Assembly (NCBI GenBank): GCA_016742095.1
Contig: JACVCJ010000021.1
Location: 1-64,000 of the forward strand
Direction of reading: 5' to 3'
From: Bacteroidia bacterium
GTDB taxonomy: Bacteria > Bacteroidota > Bacteroidia > CAIKAF01
DNA: 64,000 bases
Shown: positions 32,835 through 42,163 of the stretch, in pieces
How the letters are laid out: every line of letters starts with the position of its first letter
How positions within the stretch are numbered: position 1 is the stretch's first letter
The notes under the pieces: generated by a model
What the model saw: the letters and a program-made list of their open reading frames with translations, nothing else
The model's database searches: none
Told to the model about the DNA's origin: nothing
Translations under genes and position numbers: made by a program

Positions 32835-33278
32835 ATGACGAAAGCTATTAAAAAATCGGTAGAGATCCCTGCTTCACCCACCCGTGTATGGGACGTACTC
32901 ACACAGGACCGGTACACGCGCAACTGGTATGCGGAATTCAGTCCGGGTTCGCATGCACAGACCGACTGGAAAGAAGGCAGCAAAGCCATTTTCACGGACG
33001 ACAGCAACAGTGGCAACGGGCTTGTGGGCATCGTAGCCGAAAGCCGCCCCGGAGAAAAGCTCTCGCTGGAATACCATAGCATGCTGGTGAACGGCAGCGA
33101 GGACAAAGAAATGTCCGAACGGGTAAAAGGTACCCGCGAAAGCTACACGTTGAGCGGAGACGATACGCATACCCGCCTGGACATATACTGCGATATGGAC
33201 GAAGAATACTTCGACAGCATGTCCGAGGCCTGGGACCGCGCCCTGCAGAAAATAAAAGAGCTGGCCGTGAACGGCTGA
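32835..33278 (+). CDS. SRPBCC (AHSA1-like) domain protein
   Basis: The 147-residue protein starts MTKAIKKSVEIPASPTRVW, the standard opening strand and helix of the AHSA1/START-like helix-grip fold, followed by the long curved sheet (KLSLEYHSMLVNGSEDKEM) and the C-terminal helix EAWDRALQKIKELA. Such proteins bind hydrophobic ligands or act as Hsp90-cochaperone-like or polyketide-cyclase-like modules. No specific ligand can be inferred. It ends 21 bases before a strong terminator. Confidence 0.88.
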   Translation: MTKAIKKSVEIPASPTRVWDVLTQDRYTRNWYAEFSPGSHAQTDWKEGSKAIFTDDSNSGNGLVGIVAESRPGEKLSLEYHSMLVNGSEDKEMSERVKGTRESYTLSGDDTHTRLDIYCDMDEEYFDSMSEAWDRALQKIKELAVNG

Positions 33279-33299
33279 TACGCTCTTGTGGACCATCCG

Positions 33300-33336
33300 G
33301 CCGGAATTGCACAATCCTCGGCGTTCCGGCTTTTTT
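33300..33336 (+). terminator. rho-independent terminator of the SRPBCC gene
   Basis: GCCGGAA (33300-33306) pairs perfectly with TTCCGGC (33324-33330), followed by six T. The stem sits 21 bases after the stop codon. Beyond it, 33337-33550 holds no gene that I can support. Confidence 0.85.
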
Positions 33337-33550
33337 ATGCTCCCGTTGTAAATGTTAAACGATCGATCCACAGGCAATCTGTGACATACATTTATCAAGA
33401 TATTCCTCTAACATTATATAATACACTCATAATAAGCCGAATAAAACCATCCGTTATTTTTCATCTGCGAATTATTTAATAACAGAGAGAGATGCCTGTG
33501 CGACAGACCGATGCGATCAGTCCCTATTTTTATACTTAAATATCTCTCTC

Positions 33551-35191
33551 ATGAAAAAACAGGTATCTTTTCTGCTGCTTACCCTTTTAACCATCGTAGC
33601 AACGGCCTTCAGTCCCAACGGACTTTTCCGCGCTTCGGGCCCGGCGGCCAACGGTGCAGGCGATGTGACCATGAGTCCGCTGAGTGGCGGCGTAAACTGC
33701 AACAGCTGCCACAGCGGAGGTAGTTTCCCGGTAACGGTGCAGGCCGTGGTAGCCGATCTTTCCGGCAATCCCGTTACTTCTTACGTACCCGGCCAGACCT
33801 ACAACGTAGGCGTACAGGTTACAGGCGGTACCCGCAAGGGTTTTCAACTGGTGGCGCTGCGCGGGGCCAACCTGCAGGCAGGCAGCTTCAGTGCGCCCCT
33901 GGGCGGTTCACAGCTGGTGCCTCTTTCCGGGCGTACCTATTTCGAACACAATACCCCCGGCACTACCGGCCTCTGGGCCGCTACCTGGACGGCCCCGCCT
34001 GCGGGCCAGGGTGCAGTTACCTTTTATTTTTCCGGACTGGCGGCTGATTTCAACGGTGCCAATAACGGCGATAACGCTGTTTCAGGCAGTCTGGTACTGC
34101 CTGCGGCCTGCAACAATGTAAGCACTACGCAGCAGGCCTCCATCTGCCAGGGACAGAGCTATACCGTGGGCGGTAACACCTATACGACCAGCGGCACGTA
34201 TACCGATCTCTTTCCCTTAGGCAACGGCTGCGACAGTGCCGTTACGACCCAGCTTACCGTGCATCCCGTATACAACCAGACGCTCAACATCAGCATCTGC
34301 CAGGGACAGTCCTACAGCTTCAACGGCGTTACGTACACGGCCAATACCACGCAGAGTGCCCATTTCAACACCATTCATAACTGCGACAGCAATGTAACCC
34401 TGAACCTGAGCGTGGTGCCGCTGATCCAGGTGAACCAGTCCGTAAGCATCTGCCAGGGCGAAACCCTGCAGGTAGGCAGCAGCGTGTACAATACTGCAGG
34501 AAATTATACGGATACCCTAAGCGCTGCGGGCGGCTGCGACAGCGTGGTACATACGACACTGAGTATAAACCCGGTGAACAGCAGCAGTCTTTCCGCCGCC
34601 ATCTGCCAGGGCCAGACCTACATACTGGGCGGCAATACCTATACCACGGCGGGCGTACATACGGCCATACTGCAGAACAGTGCCGGCTGCGACAGTACGG
34701 TCAGCCTCACCTTGCAGGTAAATCCGCTGCCGGTCGCCAGTCTCGGCAACGACACCATTTTGTGTCCTTCGGCGGCACCCTACACCCTGCAAACACAGGC
34801 CGGCTATGCATCTTACAACTGGACGGGCGTCAGCAGCAGCACCCACAGCGCACAGGTAAGCAGCAGCGGCACCTATAGTGTAACGGTGAGCGACAGCAAC
34901 GGCTGCAGCAGCAGCGACGCGGTGAACATCCAATTCAGTTCTTCGGCCTGCCTGGGCATGGAAAACAGCAGTATGGAAGCGTTGCGCATATACCCGAATC
35001 CTGTACGCGATCACCTGTACATCGATGCCGAAGAGAACGTTTCCCTGGAAATATACAGCAGCAGCGGGCAGCAGGTGTTCCGGGGCAATGTGTATAAAAA
35101 GGCAGACCTCTCGCAACTTCCGCCGGGCCTGTATATGGCAAAGGCAGGAACAGCGCAGGGTGTTTTCTATACGAAGATCATACGGGAGTAA
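33551..35191 (+). CDS. T9SS cargo with CxxCH-bearing N-terminal domain and cysteine-containing repeats
   Basis: The 546-residue protein has a signal peptide (MKKQVSFLLLTLLTIVATAF). The first domain (about 25-185) contains NCNSCHSGG, a c-type-heme-like CxxCH, next to a Reeler-like beta sandwich (YNVGVQVTGGTRKGFQLVAL); in Bacteroidota this pairing is called a choice-of-anchor V domain. Four repeats of about 55 residues follow, each with an SICQGQSY-like start and a GCDS end, so each has a Cys pair. Then come an Ig-like domain and a type A sorting domain (LRIYPNPVRDHLY). It is probably a surface adhesin-like protein. Whether heme is bound is unknown. Confidence 0.88.
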   Translation: MKKQVSFLLLTLLTIVATAFSPNGLFRASGPAANGAGDVTMSPLSGGVNCNSCHSGGSFPVTVQAVVADLSGNPVTSYVPGQTYNVGVQVTGGTRKGFQLVALRGANLQAGSFSAPLGGSQLVPLSGRTYFEHNTPGTTGLWAATWTAPPAGQGAVTFYFSGLAADFNGANNGDNAVSGSLVLPAACNNVSTTQQASICQGQSYTVGGNTYTTSGTYTDLFPLGNGCDSAVTTQLTVHPVYNQTLNISICQGQSYSFNGVTYTANTTQSAHFNTIHNCDSNVTLNLSVVPLIQVNQSVSICQGETLQVGSSVYNTAGNYTDTLSAAGGCDSVVHTTLSINPVNSSSLSAAICQGQTYILGGNTYTTAGVHTAILQNSAGCDSTVSLTLQVNPLPVASLGNDTILCPSAAPYTLQTQAGYASYNWTGVSSSTHSAQVSSSGTYSVTVSDSNGCSSSDAVNIQFSSSACLGMENSSMEALRIYPNPVRDHLYIDAEENVSLEIYSSSGQQVFRGNVYKKADLSQLPPGLYMAKAGTAQGVFYTKIIRE

Positions 35192-35192
35192 T

Positions 35193-35927
35193 TCACTGAG
35201 CTGGCAAGAGTTTATACCTTGTTTCAAAAGGACCAGGCCATTCGAATGATCGCTCCGTTTCAGTTGTTCCTCCTTCCATCCAGCTAATGTGCGATAGATA
35301 CTGCACTTTAGGAATCCGAAACGTTACAAGTCCGGTTGTACCACTATCTGCCCTGCACTCGTACACTGTTCCTGCATCTATGTGTATTCTTGCTGCCGGA
35401 TATGGTGACGGCTCATAATATATCAATGCATATTTATCAAGATTCTTGTACCTGCCGATCTTTATCAGCCGCCTTTCTATGTCAGCCTTAGGAATAAAAT
35501 GACAACCATTAAATCTGACTAAAGGGAGAGCGCGTTCAAAAAACAAGTGCAGGCGTAAAAGCCGGTCTGCAAAAGACACTTCATTCGGCGCCGGGAAAAG
35601 TGTGTCAGAATAAGCCGATTCTCTATATTTTTCCATATACATTAAGTCTAACTTATGTATGAATGTTTTTTCTGCAAGAACATAATCCATTCCTTTAATT
35701 TCGGCATCTGACATTTTAAGGAAATGCTGTTGTATTTCAGCCGCCTGCTCTTTTTCCTCTGCCGGTAATATCAAGTAGCTATGCCCATATTCCATGTTTA
35801 GTAATTGCTGCTGAAATTCTAGATTTTCTTTCATCGCATTTTCCAGTACAGTCCTATGTTTTCCGGCACAGGAATACAAAAATGCACAAAGCAATAGTAA
35901 ACCATAATATTTATCTATATTCTTCAT
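35193..35927 (-). CDS. AT-rich hypothetical lipoprotein
   Basis: The 244-residue protein is taken from ATG 35927, with a lipoprotein signal (YGLLLLCAFLYSC). Upstream in-frame ATGs exist at 35930 and 35951. No known domain is recognised. The middle is helical and charged, and the end is beta-like (TGLVTFRIPKVQYLSHISWM). The DNA is visibly more AT-rich than the flanks and uses more A/T-ending codons, which suggests transfer. It overlaps the end of the other lipoprotein gene by 17 bases. Confidence 0.7.
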   Translation of the reverse strand: MKNIDKYYGLLLLCAFLYSCAGKHRTVLENAMKENLEFQQQLLNMEYGHSYLILPAEEKEQAAEIQQHFLKMSDAEIKGMDYVLAEKTFIHKLDLMYMEKYRESAYSDTLFPAPNEVSFADRLLRLHLFFERALPLVRFNGCHFIPKADIERRLIKIGRYKNLDKYALIYYEPSPYPAARIHIDAGTVYECRADSGTTGLVTFRIPKVQYLSHISWMEGGTTETERSFEWPGPFETRYKLLPAQ

Positions 35928-36696
35928 CATTTTTGAAGAGGTAAGAGCCATTAGGACTCAGTATAAATGATGTTGTATGCAAAACCGGGGTCATAATTCC
36001 CGGAGTCGCGTAGAGAACCGGAATAAAATGTTCATTATGGCGTACATCTTCCACTGGATAAACACACCCTGCTGCGTCCCGGATTACTGTTTTTGTGTAC
36101 TCTTTTTTCACAAACGGTCGTAAAAATCGCCCATAGAGAAAATGAAACGCAAGGGTGTCATCTTCCGTATCAATCGAAATCAGGAGTGGTTCCGGGTCTT
36201 CTTCTTTTCCCTGTCTCCCATAAGGCGATTGTGCCCCTTCCAGTTTAGCATAGTGCAATAAATCCATCAACAGGTATAGATTACTCTGCCGGAGATATAT
36301 TCTATACTCTTCGTGGCTGTTGCTTGAATCAAAGTAAGGAAAAGGCTTACTCCGATCCACATTATGAGTCTGGAAAATTTCTCTGTAAAGACAAATTCTC
36401 TCCGTTAGTTTTTCATAGTAATACCTGTACTCTTTCATTTCTATCAATCGGGGACAGGCTCTGTCGGACATCAGGTTCTCACTACTTTCTACATAACGCG
36501 AACAGGCTTCATATAAAATAATGTAAGGAGAATCCGGAGAACTTAGTATTCGTTGCTGCCATAGCTCCGATTTCAATTTCTCCATTAGTCCGCTATACTG
36601 CACGTCATATACTCTGGACAATTTTTCTTTTTCGGAGGAAATAGAACATGCTGTTAAAAAACAGCAAAATATAATAGCGACAGGGATTTTTTTCAT
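35911..36696 (-). CDS. AT-rich hypothetical lipoprotein
   Basis: The 261-residue protein is taken from ATG 36696 (MKKIPVAIIFCCFLTACS, a lipobox). A longer frame from 36837 would read through a terminator hairpin and lacks a sensible N-terminus. The N-terminal two thirds are helical with many Tyr and Arg, and the C-terminal third is beta-like (GIMTPVLHTTSFILSPNG). It is the upstream member of a coupled pair of AT-rich lipoprotein genes between two GC-richer blocks. No family is recognised. Confidence 0.7.
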   Translation of the reverse strand: MKKIPVAIIFCCFLTACSISSEKEKLSRVYDVQYSGLMEKLKSELWQQRILSSPDSPYIILYEACSRYVESSENLMSDRACPRLIEMKEYRYYYEKLTERICLYREIFQTHNVDRSKPFPYFDSSNSHEEYRIYLRQSNLYLLMDLLHYAKLEGAQSPYGRQGKEEDPEPLLISIDTEDDTLAFHFLYGRFLRPFVKKEYTKTVIRDAAGCVYPVEDVRHNEHFIPVLYATPGIMTPVLHTTSFILSPNGSYLFKNDEEYR

Positions 36697-36763
36697 ACAA
36701 CACACATTGCTTAAATGTATAAATAAAACCGACTTTCTCCTGGCAGACATTTCGTAAAAAAAT

Positions 36764-36793
36764 AAAAAAACCGCCCTATCATGAAGGCGGTTT
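36764..36793 (-). terminator. strong minus-strand terminator with no gene in front of it
   Basis: On the minus strand AAACCGCC/GGCGGTTT (36786-36793 with 36768-36775), with a 10-base loop, is followed by a T-rich run (36764-36770). It lies 70 bases upstream of the lipoprotein start and about 300 bases downstream of nothing annotated on that strand. Confidence 0.8.
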
Positions 36794-37059
36794 CCGAAAT
36801 CCATATTGCCTGTAATTAAATGTTCTGTATAACACACAACATTTATCCATGCTCATCACACGGAAGAGGCTTTTGACTACCCTGAACCTTTCTACACGCA
36901 ACTGTATACTTAGCGGAACAGGGACAGATACGTACTTTATCGGTATGACGAAAAACCTGGCTCCAGTGTTACCCTAAATTACAAAAAAAATGCACACCCT
37001 GTTTAAAAAAAATCTAAAATCAGCTTAAATTTTTGTGAACAAAGCACTTAGCCTACACC
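36794..37059 (-). other. gene-free gap that may encode a small RNA ending at the terminator
   Basis: The space between the lipoprotein pair and the rsgA promoter (whole gap 36697-37096) contains no ORF longer than about 25 codons on the minus strand, yet it ends in a strong minus-strand terminator. A short untranslated RNA of roughly 200 bases is the simplest explanation. Short complementary pieces (CCCTG/CAGGG) exist inside it. I could not match it to 6S, SRP or tmRNA by eye, so its identity is open. Confidence 0.3.
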
Positions 37060-37089
37060 TTGCATACCCGTATCTAATTCCTACTTTTG
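37060..37089 (+). promoter_or_regulatory. promoter of rsgA
   Basis: TTG at 37060-37062 and TACTTTTG at 37082-37089 are separated by 19 bases and lie just before the ATG at 37097. The 5' untranslated leader would be only a base or two long. Confidence 0.7.
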
Positions 37090-37096
37090 TGCCTGC

Positions 37097-38026
37097 ATGC
37101 TTCAGACAGGAACCGTATACAAATCCACCGGCAGTAACTACCGCGTAAAGACCGGCGGCGTCTTTGCCGATTGCGTACTGGCCGGCAAATACCGGCTCGA
37201 AGGCGTAAAAAGTACCAACCCGGTGGCCGTGGGCGATATCGTAAGCCTCCATACGGGCAGTCACCCCGCTGTGATCGAAGACGTGCAGGAACGCCGCAAC
37301 TACATTGTGCGCCGTGCCACCAATCTCAGCAAACGTACCCACATCATCGCCTCCAACCTGGACCGTGTAATGATCGTGGCCGCCATTGCCAAACCGCGCA
37401 CCAGCACCGGGTTTATTGACCGTATCCTGGTTACCTGCGAAGCCTATAACATTCCGGCCATCGTGGTCTTTAACAAAAGCGACCTGCTGGATGAGGACGA
37501 ACGCGAGTACCGCGACGAACTGATGGCCGAATACACGTTCCTGGGTTACCCGTCCTACGCCAGCAACGCCCTCACGGGTGAAGGTACCGATGTTCTGCGC
37601 ACGTTACTGAAAGATCAGAACACCCTCATCATCGGGCACAGCGGTGTAGGCAAAAGCAGCCTGATGAACCGCATAGAACCCGGTCTGGACCTGCGTACCC
37701 AGGACATTTCACGCAAGCATGAAAAAGGCATGCACACCACTACCTTTGCCGAAATGCACGACCTGAGCTTCGGCGGTACCGTCATCGATACGCCGGGGGT
37801 AAAGGAATTCGGACTGGTACGCATGCACGATGATGAGATCGGCGATTATTTCCCCGAGATACTGAAACTGAAGGCCGGCTGCCGCTTCAACAACTGCACC
37901 CACCACAACGAACCCGGCTGTGCCGTACAGGCCGCCCTTGAAGAAGGCGGTATTGCCGATTTCCGCTTTAAGAACTACCTCAATATTCTCGAAAGCAACC
38001 AGTACCAGCCCTGGGCCGACGATTAA
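37097..38026 (+). CDS. rsgA: ribosome small subunit-dependent GTPase A
   Basis: The 309-residue protein has the circularly permuted GTPase order of RsgA/YjeQ: an N-terminal OB-fold (YKSTGSNYRVKTGGVFADC), NKSDLLDEDE (G4), then the P-loop GHSGVGKSSLMNRI (G1) and DTPGVKEFGL (G3). A C-terminal zinc finger CRFNNCTHHNEPGC follows. It helps mature the 30S subunit. The gene has its own promoter and starts a mostly housekeeping run on the plus strand. Confidence 0.97.
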   Translation: MLQTGTVYKSTGSNYRVKTGGVFADCVLAGKYRLEGVKSTNPVAVGDIVSLHTGSHPAVIEDVQERRNYIVRRATNLSKRTHIIASNLDRVMIVAAIAKPRTSTGFIDRILVTCEAYNIPAIVVFNKSDLLDEDEREYRDELMAEYTFLGYPSYASNALTGEGTDVLRTLLKDQNTLIIGHSGVGKSSLMNRIEPGLDLRTQDISRKHEKGMHTTTFAEMHDLSFGGTVIDTPGVKEFGLVRMHDDEIGDYFPEILKLKAGCRFNNCTHHNEPGCAVQAALEEGGIADFRFKNYLNILESNQYQPWADD

Positions 38027-38037
38027 ATCTCCTTTGC

Positions 38038-39123
38038 ATGCTTGTACTGTATTCTGTTCTGGTCCTGTGTTTCTTTGTTCAGCTGTACTTTATGCTGCAG
38101 ATCTTTCTGCGGGCCGCCGTACACGATTATCCCGATGCGCCGTACAACCACGGGGGCGTCTCCCTGGTGATCGCCGCCCGTAACGAAGCCGCTCACCTGC
38201 ATCGGCACCTGCCGCTCTGGCTGGACCAGCAGCATACCCTGTACGAAGTGATCATCGTGAACGACGGCTCGGACGACGATACCCGGCAGGTACTCGATGA
38301 AGCTGTTGCCCGGTACCCGGCCCTGCGCGTGATCCACCTCGAAACACATTCCGGGAAAAAACAGGCGCTCACGGCCGGCATACAGTCCGCCACACATCCT
38401 TTTATCCTGCTCAGCGATGCCGACTGCAAGCCCGCCGGACGTTTCTGGGCCGCCGAAATGGCCTCGCACTGCACAGAAGATAAAGACCTGGTACTGGGTT
38501 ACGGCAGCTATGCCCGCAAAAAAGGCCTGCTGAACCAGCTGGTACAATACGAGACCCTCACTACCGCCGCGCGTTATATGGGCTATGCGCTCCGGGGCAA
38601 ACCCTATATGGGCGTGGGCCGCAACCTGCTGTTCCGCAAAAGCGCCTGGGAAAAGACCGGAGGCTACACAAAACAGCTGCCCCTGCCCTATGGCGACGAT
38701 GACCTGCTGGTGCAGCAGATCGCCGGCAAACAGAACACGGCTTTATGCCTGCATCCCCGGGCCTTTACCATCAGTACACCGCCGGGATCGCTCAGCGCCT
38801 GGTTCCACCAGAAAAAACGCCACCTGAGCGCCGGGCACCTGTACCGCAGGGATATTCTGTGGCGCCTGGGCAGCGAACAGCTTTCGGCCTGGCTTTTCCT
38901 GCTGTGCGGACTATTGCTGGTGATACTCGGAGAAGGCATGGTCTTTTTGTTTACGTATACTTTTTATGTAATTTATAAAGGCTTCATATACAACCGCCTC
39001 GGCCGCCGTTTCGAAAGTCCGGTAAACATTGTCTTAATCCCTGTTTTAGATACATTTTATCTACTTTCCTTGCTTTTGTTAACAATAACTTCCATTTTTA
39101 CCCCGACAAAACGATGGGGGTAA
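38038..39123 (+). CDS. membrane-associated family 2 glycosyltransferase
   Basis: The 361-residue protein has an N-terminal membrane segment and two C-terminal ones (about 285-360). The GT2 domain begins GGVSLVIAARNEAAHL and carries IIVNDGSDDDT and the DxD-like ILLSDADCKP. A QxxRW-like motif is replaced by FHQKKRHLSAG. It resembles the polysaccharide- or glycolipid-building processive type. The donor and acceptor are unknown. It lies 11 bases after rsgA and overlaps the sigma gene by 10 bases. Confidence 0.88.
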   Translation: MLVLYSVLVLCFFVQLYFMLQIFLRAAVHDYPDAPYNHGGVSLVIAARNEAAHLHRHLPLWLDQQHTLYEVIIVNDGSDDDTRQVLDEAVARYPALRVIHLETHSGKKQALTAGIQSATHPFILLSDADCKPAGRFWAAEMASHCTEDKDLVLGYGSYARKKGLLNQLVQYETLTTAARYMGYALRGKPYMGVGRNLLFRKSAWEKTGGYTKQLPLPYGDDDLLVQQIAGKQNTALCLHPRAFTISTPPGSLSAWFHQKKRHLSAGHLYRRDILWRLGSEQLSAWLFLLCGLLLVILGEGMVFLFTYTFYVIYKGFIYNRLGRRFESPVNIVLIPVLDTFYLLSLLLLTITSIFTPTKRWG

Positions 39124-39725
39124 ACGAAACAAATTTCTCGGGGAAGGCGAAAGACGACCTGGAATTGGTCAGAAGGGCCGTTGACCTTAATGACCAGCAG
39201 GCTTACGCCGAATTATTGGGCAGGTACCGCGAATCGATCTACCATGTGATCCTGAAAATGGTAGGCGACCGCGACGATGCTGAAGATCTTGCCATTGAGA
39301 CCTTTGCCAAGGCATTCCGGAATCTGCCGGCTTTCCGGCCTGATTTTGCCTTCAGCACCTGGCTGTTTAAAATTGCGACCAATGCAGGTATCGACCACCT
39401 GCGCAAAAAACGCCTGTCCACTCTTTCCATCGATAAGACCATGAAGGAATCGGACGGTGACGAATACCGTATTACCGTGGCCGACGACAGTCCGAACCCC
39501 GAAGCCGAACTTATATCCGAACAGAAGGCCCTGATGCTGCGCGAGTTCGTAGACAAACTGAAACCGCGTTACAAACGCCTCATCGAACTGCGTTACTACC
39601 AGCAGCTGAGCTACGAAGAGATCTCCGAGATACTGGAAATGCCCATCGGTACGGTAAAGGCACAGCTTTTCCGGGCGCGCGACCTGCTGCACAACGTGCT
39701 CCGCAACAAGAAGGACGTTTTTTGA
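39114..39725 (+). CDS. ECF-type RNA polymerase sigma factor
   Basis: The 203-residue sigma factor has region 2 (AEDLAIETFAKAFRNLPAF and FSTWLFKIATNAGIDHLRKK) and region 4 (SYEEISEILEMPIGTVKAQLFRAR). There is no anti-sigma gene beside it. This type of solitary Bacteroidota ECF factor includes SigP, which activates T9SS genes through PorX in P. gingivalis. Whether this one is SigP cannot be told from sequence alone. It overlaps the glycosyltransferase gene by 10 bases and is followed by lepA. Confidence 0.92.
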   Translation: MGVNETNFSGKAKDDLELVRRAVDLNDQQAYAELLGRYRESIYHVILKMVGDRDDAEDLAIETFAKAFRNLPAFRPDFAFSTWLFKIATNAGIDHLRKKRLSTLSIDKTMKESDGDEYRITVADDSPNPEAELISEQKALMLREFVDKLKPRYKRLIELRYYQQLSYEEISEILEMPIGTVKAQLFRARDLLHNVLRNKKDVF

Positions 39726-39795
39726 TCTACAGGGCAGGCCGCCGTTAGGAATCCCTAAAACTTCGGGAGATACGCTGTAAATCCAAAAACTGGCG

Positions 39796-39803
39796 TATTT
39801 TTG
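39796..39803 (+). promoter_or_regulatory. candidate -7 element for lepA
   Basis: TATTTTTG (in the GCGTATTTTTGC context seen upstream of the tRNA and of the gene at 3160) lies 4 bases before the ATG of lepA, so the transcript could be nearly leaderless. No -33 TTG is visible. Confidence 0.4.
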
Positions 39804-39807
39804 CACT

Positions 39808-41595
39808 ATGAAACACATACGTAATTTTTGCATCATCGCACACATCGACCACGGTAAAAGCACCCTAGCCGACCGGCTGTTGCAGCACACCAAGACCATC
39901 AGCGATCGCGATATGCAGGCCCAGGTACTCGACGATATGGACCTGGAGCGCGAACGTGGAATTACCATAAAAAGTAAGGCCATACAGATGGAATACATCT
40001 ACGAAGGCCAGAAATATATACTGAACCTGATCGATACCCCCGGCCACGTAGACTTTTCCTACGAGGTTTCCCGCTCCATTGCCGCCTGCGAAGGCGCCCT
40101 GCTGATCGTGGACGCTGCACAGGGCATACAGGCCCAGACCATCAGCAACCTGTACCTGGCCATTGAGCACGACCTGGAAATTATCCCGGTTCTGAACAAA
40201 ATGGACCTGCCCGGCGCCATGCCCGAGGAAGTAAAAGACCAGATCGTGGACCTGATCGGTTGTAAACGCGAAGAGATCATTCCGGCCTCCGGTAAGACCG
40301 GTCAGGGCATCGAAGACATCCTCTCGGCCATCATCAACCGGGTACCGGCGCCCAGCGGCGATCCGGAAGCCCCGCTGCAGGCCCTTATCTTCGACAGCGT
40401 ATTCAACAGCTACCGCGGTATCATTGCCTATTTCCGCATCATGAACGGTTCCATCCGCAAGGGCGATAAGGTAAAGTTCATGGCCACCGGCAAGGAATAC
40501 ATCGCCGACGAGATCGGTACCCTGAAGCTGAGCCTGGCTCCCAAAAATGAAATTCTGACCGGCGACGTAGGCTATATCGTTTCCGGTATAAAAGAGGCCA
40601 AAGAAGTAAAAGTGGGGGATACCATCACGCACCTGGAGCGCCCCTGCGCAGAGGCCATACAGGGTTTCGAGAACGTAAAGCCCATGGTATTTGCCGGTAT
40701 TTACCCCGTAGATACCGAAGATTTTGAAGAACTACGCGCCTCGCTGGAGAAACTGCAGCTCAACGATGCCTCGCTTACCTTTGAGCCCGAAAGTTCCGCC
40801 GCCCTGGGCTTTGGATTCCGTTGCGGATTCCTGGGCATGCTGCACATGGAAATTATCCAGGAACGCCTGGAGCGCGAGTTCAACATGAACGTAATCACCA
40901 CCGTTCCCAACGTAAGTTACTGGGCCTATACCACCAAGGGCGACAAGTTTATGATGCGTACGCCCAGCGATATGCCCGACCACAATAACCTCGATTTCAT
41001 CGAAGAACCCTATATCAAGGCACAGATCATCACCAAACCCGAATACATCGGTCCCATCCTGAACCTGTGTATGGAAAAGCGCGGTATCATCAAAAGCCAG
41101 AACTACCTTACCACCGACCGTGTGGAAATGATGTTCGAGATGCCGCTGGCCGAGATCGTGTTCGACTTTTACGATAAACTGAAGACCATTTCGCGCGGGT
41201 ATGCCTCTTTCGACTACCACGTGATCGAGTTCCGCCAGTCGGACCTGGTAAAAATGGATATCCTGCTGAACGGCGAACAGGTAGACGCCCTTTCGTCGCT
41301 GATCCACCGCAGCAAGGCCCACGATTTTGGTAAACGCCTCTGCGAAAAACTGAAAGAGCTGCTGCCCCGCCAGCAGTTCCAGATCGCCATCCAGGCCGCT
41401 ATCGGAGCCAAGATCGTGGCCCGCGAAACCATTTCGGCCCTGCGCAAGGACGTTACGGCCAAGTGTTACGGCGGCGACATCTCGCGTAAGCGTAAACTGC
41501 TGGAAAAACAGAAAGAAGGTAAAAAACGGATGCGCCAGATCGGCAGCGTGGAAGTTCCCCAGAGTGCATTCCTCGCCGTATTAAAACTGGATTAA
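39808..41595 (+). CDS. lepA: elongation factor 4 (LepA)
   Basis: The 595-residue translational GTPase begins with ages-old motifs [45 protein letters not shown] and LNKMDLPGA. It ends with the LepA-specific tail [18 protein letters not shown]. It back-translocates stalled ribosomes and supports translation under stress. Two bases separate it from the membrane-protein gene that follows. Confidence 0.98.
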   Translation: MKHIRNFCIIAHIDHGKSTLADRLLQHTKTISDRDMQAQVLDDMDLERERGITIKSKAIQMEYIYEGQKYILNLIDTPGHVDFSYEVSRSIAACEGALLIVDAAQGIQAQTISNLYLAIEHDLEIIPVLNKMDLPGAMPEEVKDQIVDLIGCKREEIIPASGKTGQGIEDILSAIINRVPAPSGDPEAPLQALIFDSVFNSYRGIIAYFRIMNGSIRKGDKVKFMATGKEYIADEIGTLKLSLAPKNEILTGDVGYIVSGIKEAKEVKVGDTITHLERPCAEAIQGFENVKPMVFAGIYPVDTEDFEELRASLEKLQLNDASLTFEPESSAALGFGFRCGFLGMLHMEIIQERLEREFNMNVITTVPNVSYWAYTTKGDKFMMRTPSDMPDHNNLDFIEEPYIKAQIITKPEYIGPILNLCMEKRGIIKSQNYLTTDRVEMMFEMPLAEIVFDFYDKLKTISRGYASFDYHVIEFRQSDLVKMDILLNGEQVDALSSLIHRSKAHDFGKRLCEKLKELLPRQQFQIAIQAAIGAKIVARETISALRKDVTAKCYGGDISRKRKLLEKQKEGKKRMRQIGSVEVPQSAFLAVLKLD

Positions 41596-41597
41596 GC

Positions 41598-42155
41598 ATG
41601 ATCTGGTTCATACTGGAAATAGCTGTGGCCCTGCTTTTTGCAGCCGGCCTCATTACCGGAAGCCTGCATACGGAGAACAACGAACAGTTGCTGGCACTGA
41701 GTATGGTACTGACGCTGATCGTGTACGGACTGCTGGGTACCTTTACCCTGCGCGACCGCGTAAACAAACAGAATAAGATACTGCTTTCGGCCGTTTGCGG
41801 TTTTGCCTTCGGACTGGCCGGTGTAAGCATCTGGTTCAAGCTGGTACAGGTACCGGGCAGCTTTTTTATCAGCCTGGGCACCATGTTCCTGCTTACCCTG
41901 GCCTTCGGCTTTGCGTATATGTCTGAACAGAAACAGGAAGCCGCCCTTAAACGCTATCACCGCCTGCTGATGCTGCGCCTGATGGTCTTTTCGGCACTGG
42001 TACTGCTCAGTATCTGGATCCCGGACAGCAGCGTCATCAACTGGAAATACAGCGACCGCCCCGAACTGCGCGACGTAAAACTGCAACTGCGCGAACATCC
42101 CCGCGACACCACCTTACTGCGCCTGGAAAAACAGCTGGAACAGGCCGGAAAATAA
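41598..42155 (+). CDS. small integral membrane protein, unknown function
   Basis: The 185-residue protein has about five hydrophobic helices (residues 3-22, 33-50, 62-80, 90-108 and 125-143) and a polar C-terminal tail. It contains no recognised motif. It starts 2 bases after lepA and ends 8 bases before rsmG, so it is probably co-transcribed with both. Confidence 0.8.
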   Translation: MIWFILEIAVALLFAAGLITGSLHTENNEQLLALSMVLTLIVYGLLGTFTLRDRVNKQNKILLSAVCGFAFGLAGVSIWFKLVQVPGSFFISLGTMFLLTLAFGFAYMSEQKQEAALKRYHRLLMLRLMVFSALVLLSIWIPDSSVINWKYSDRPELRDVKLQLREHPRDTTLLRLEKQLEQAGK

Positions 42156-42163
42156 AGCCAGAC

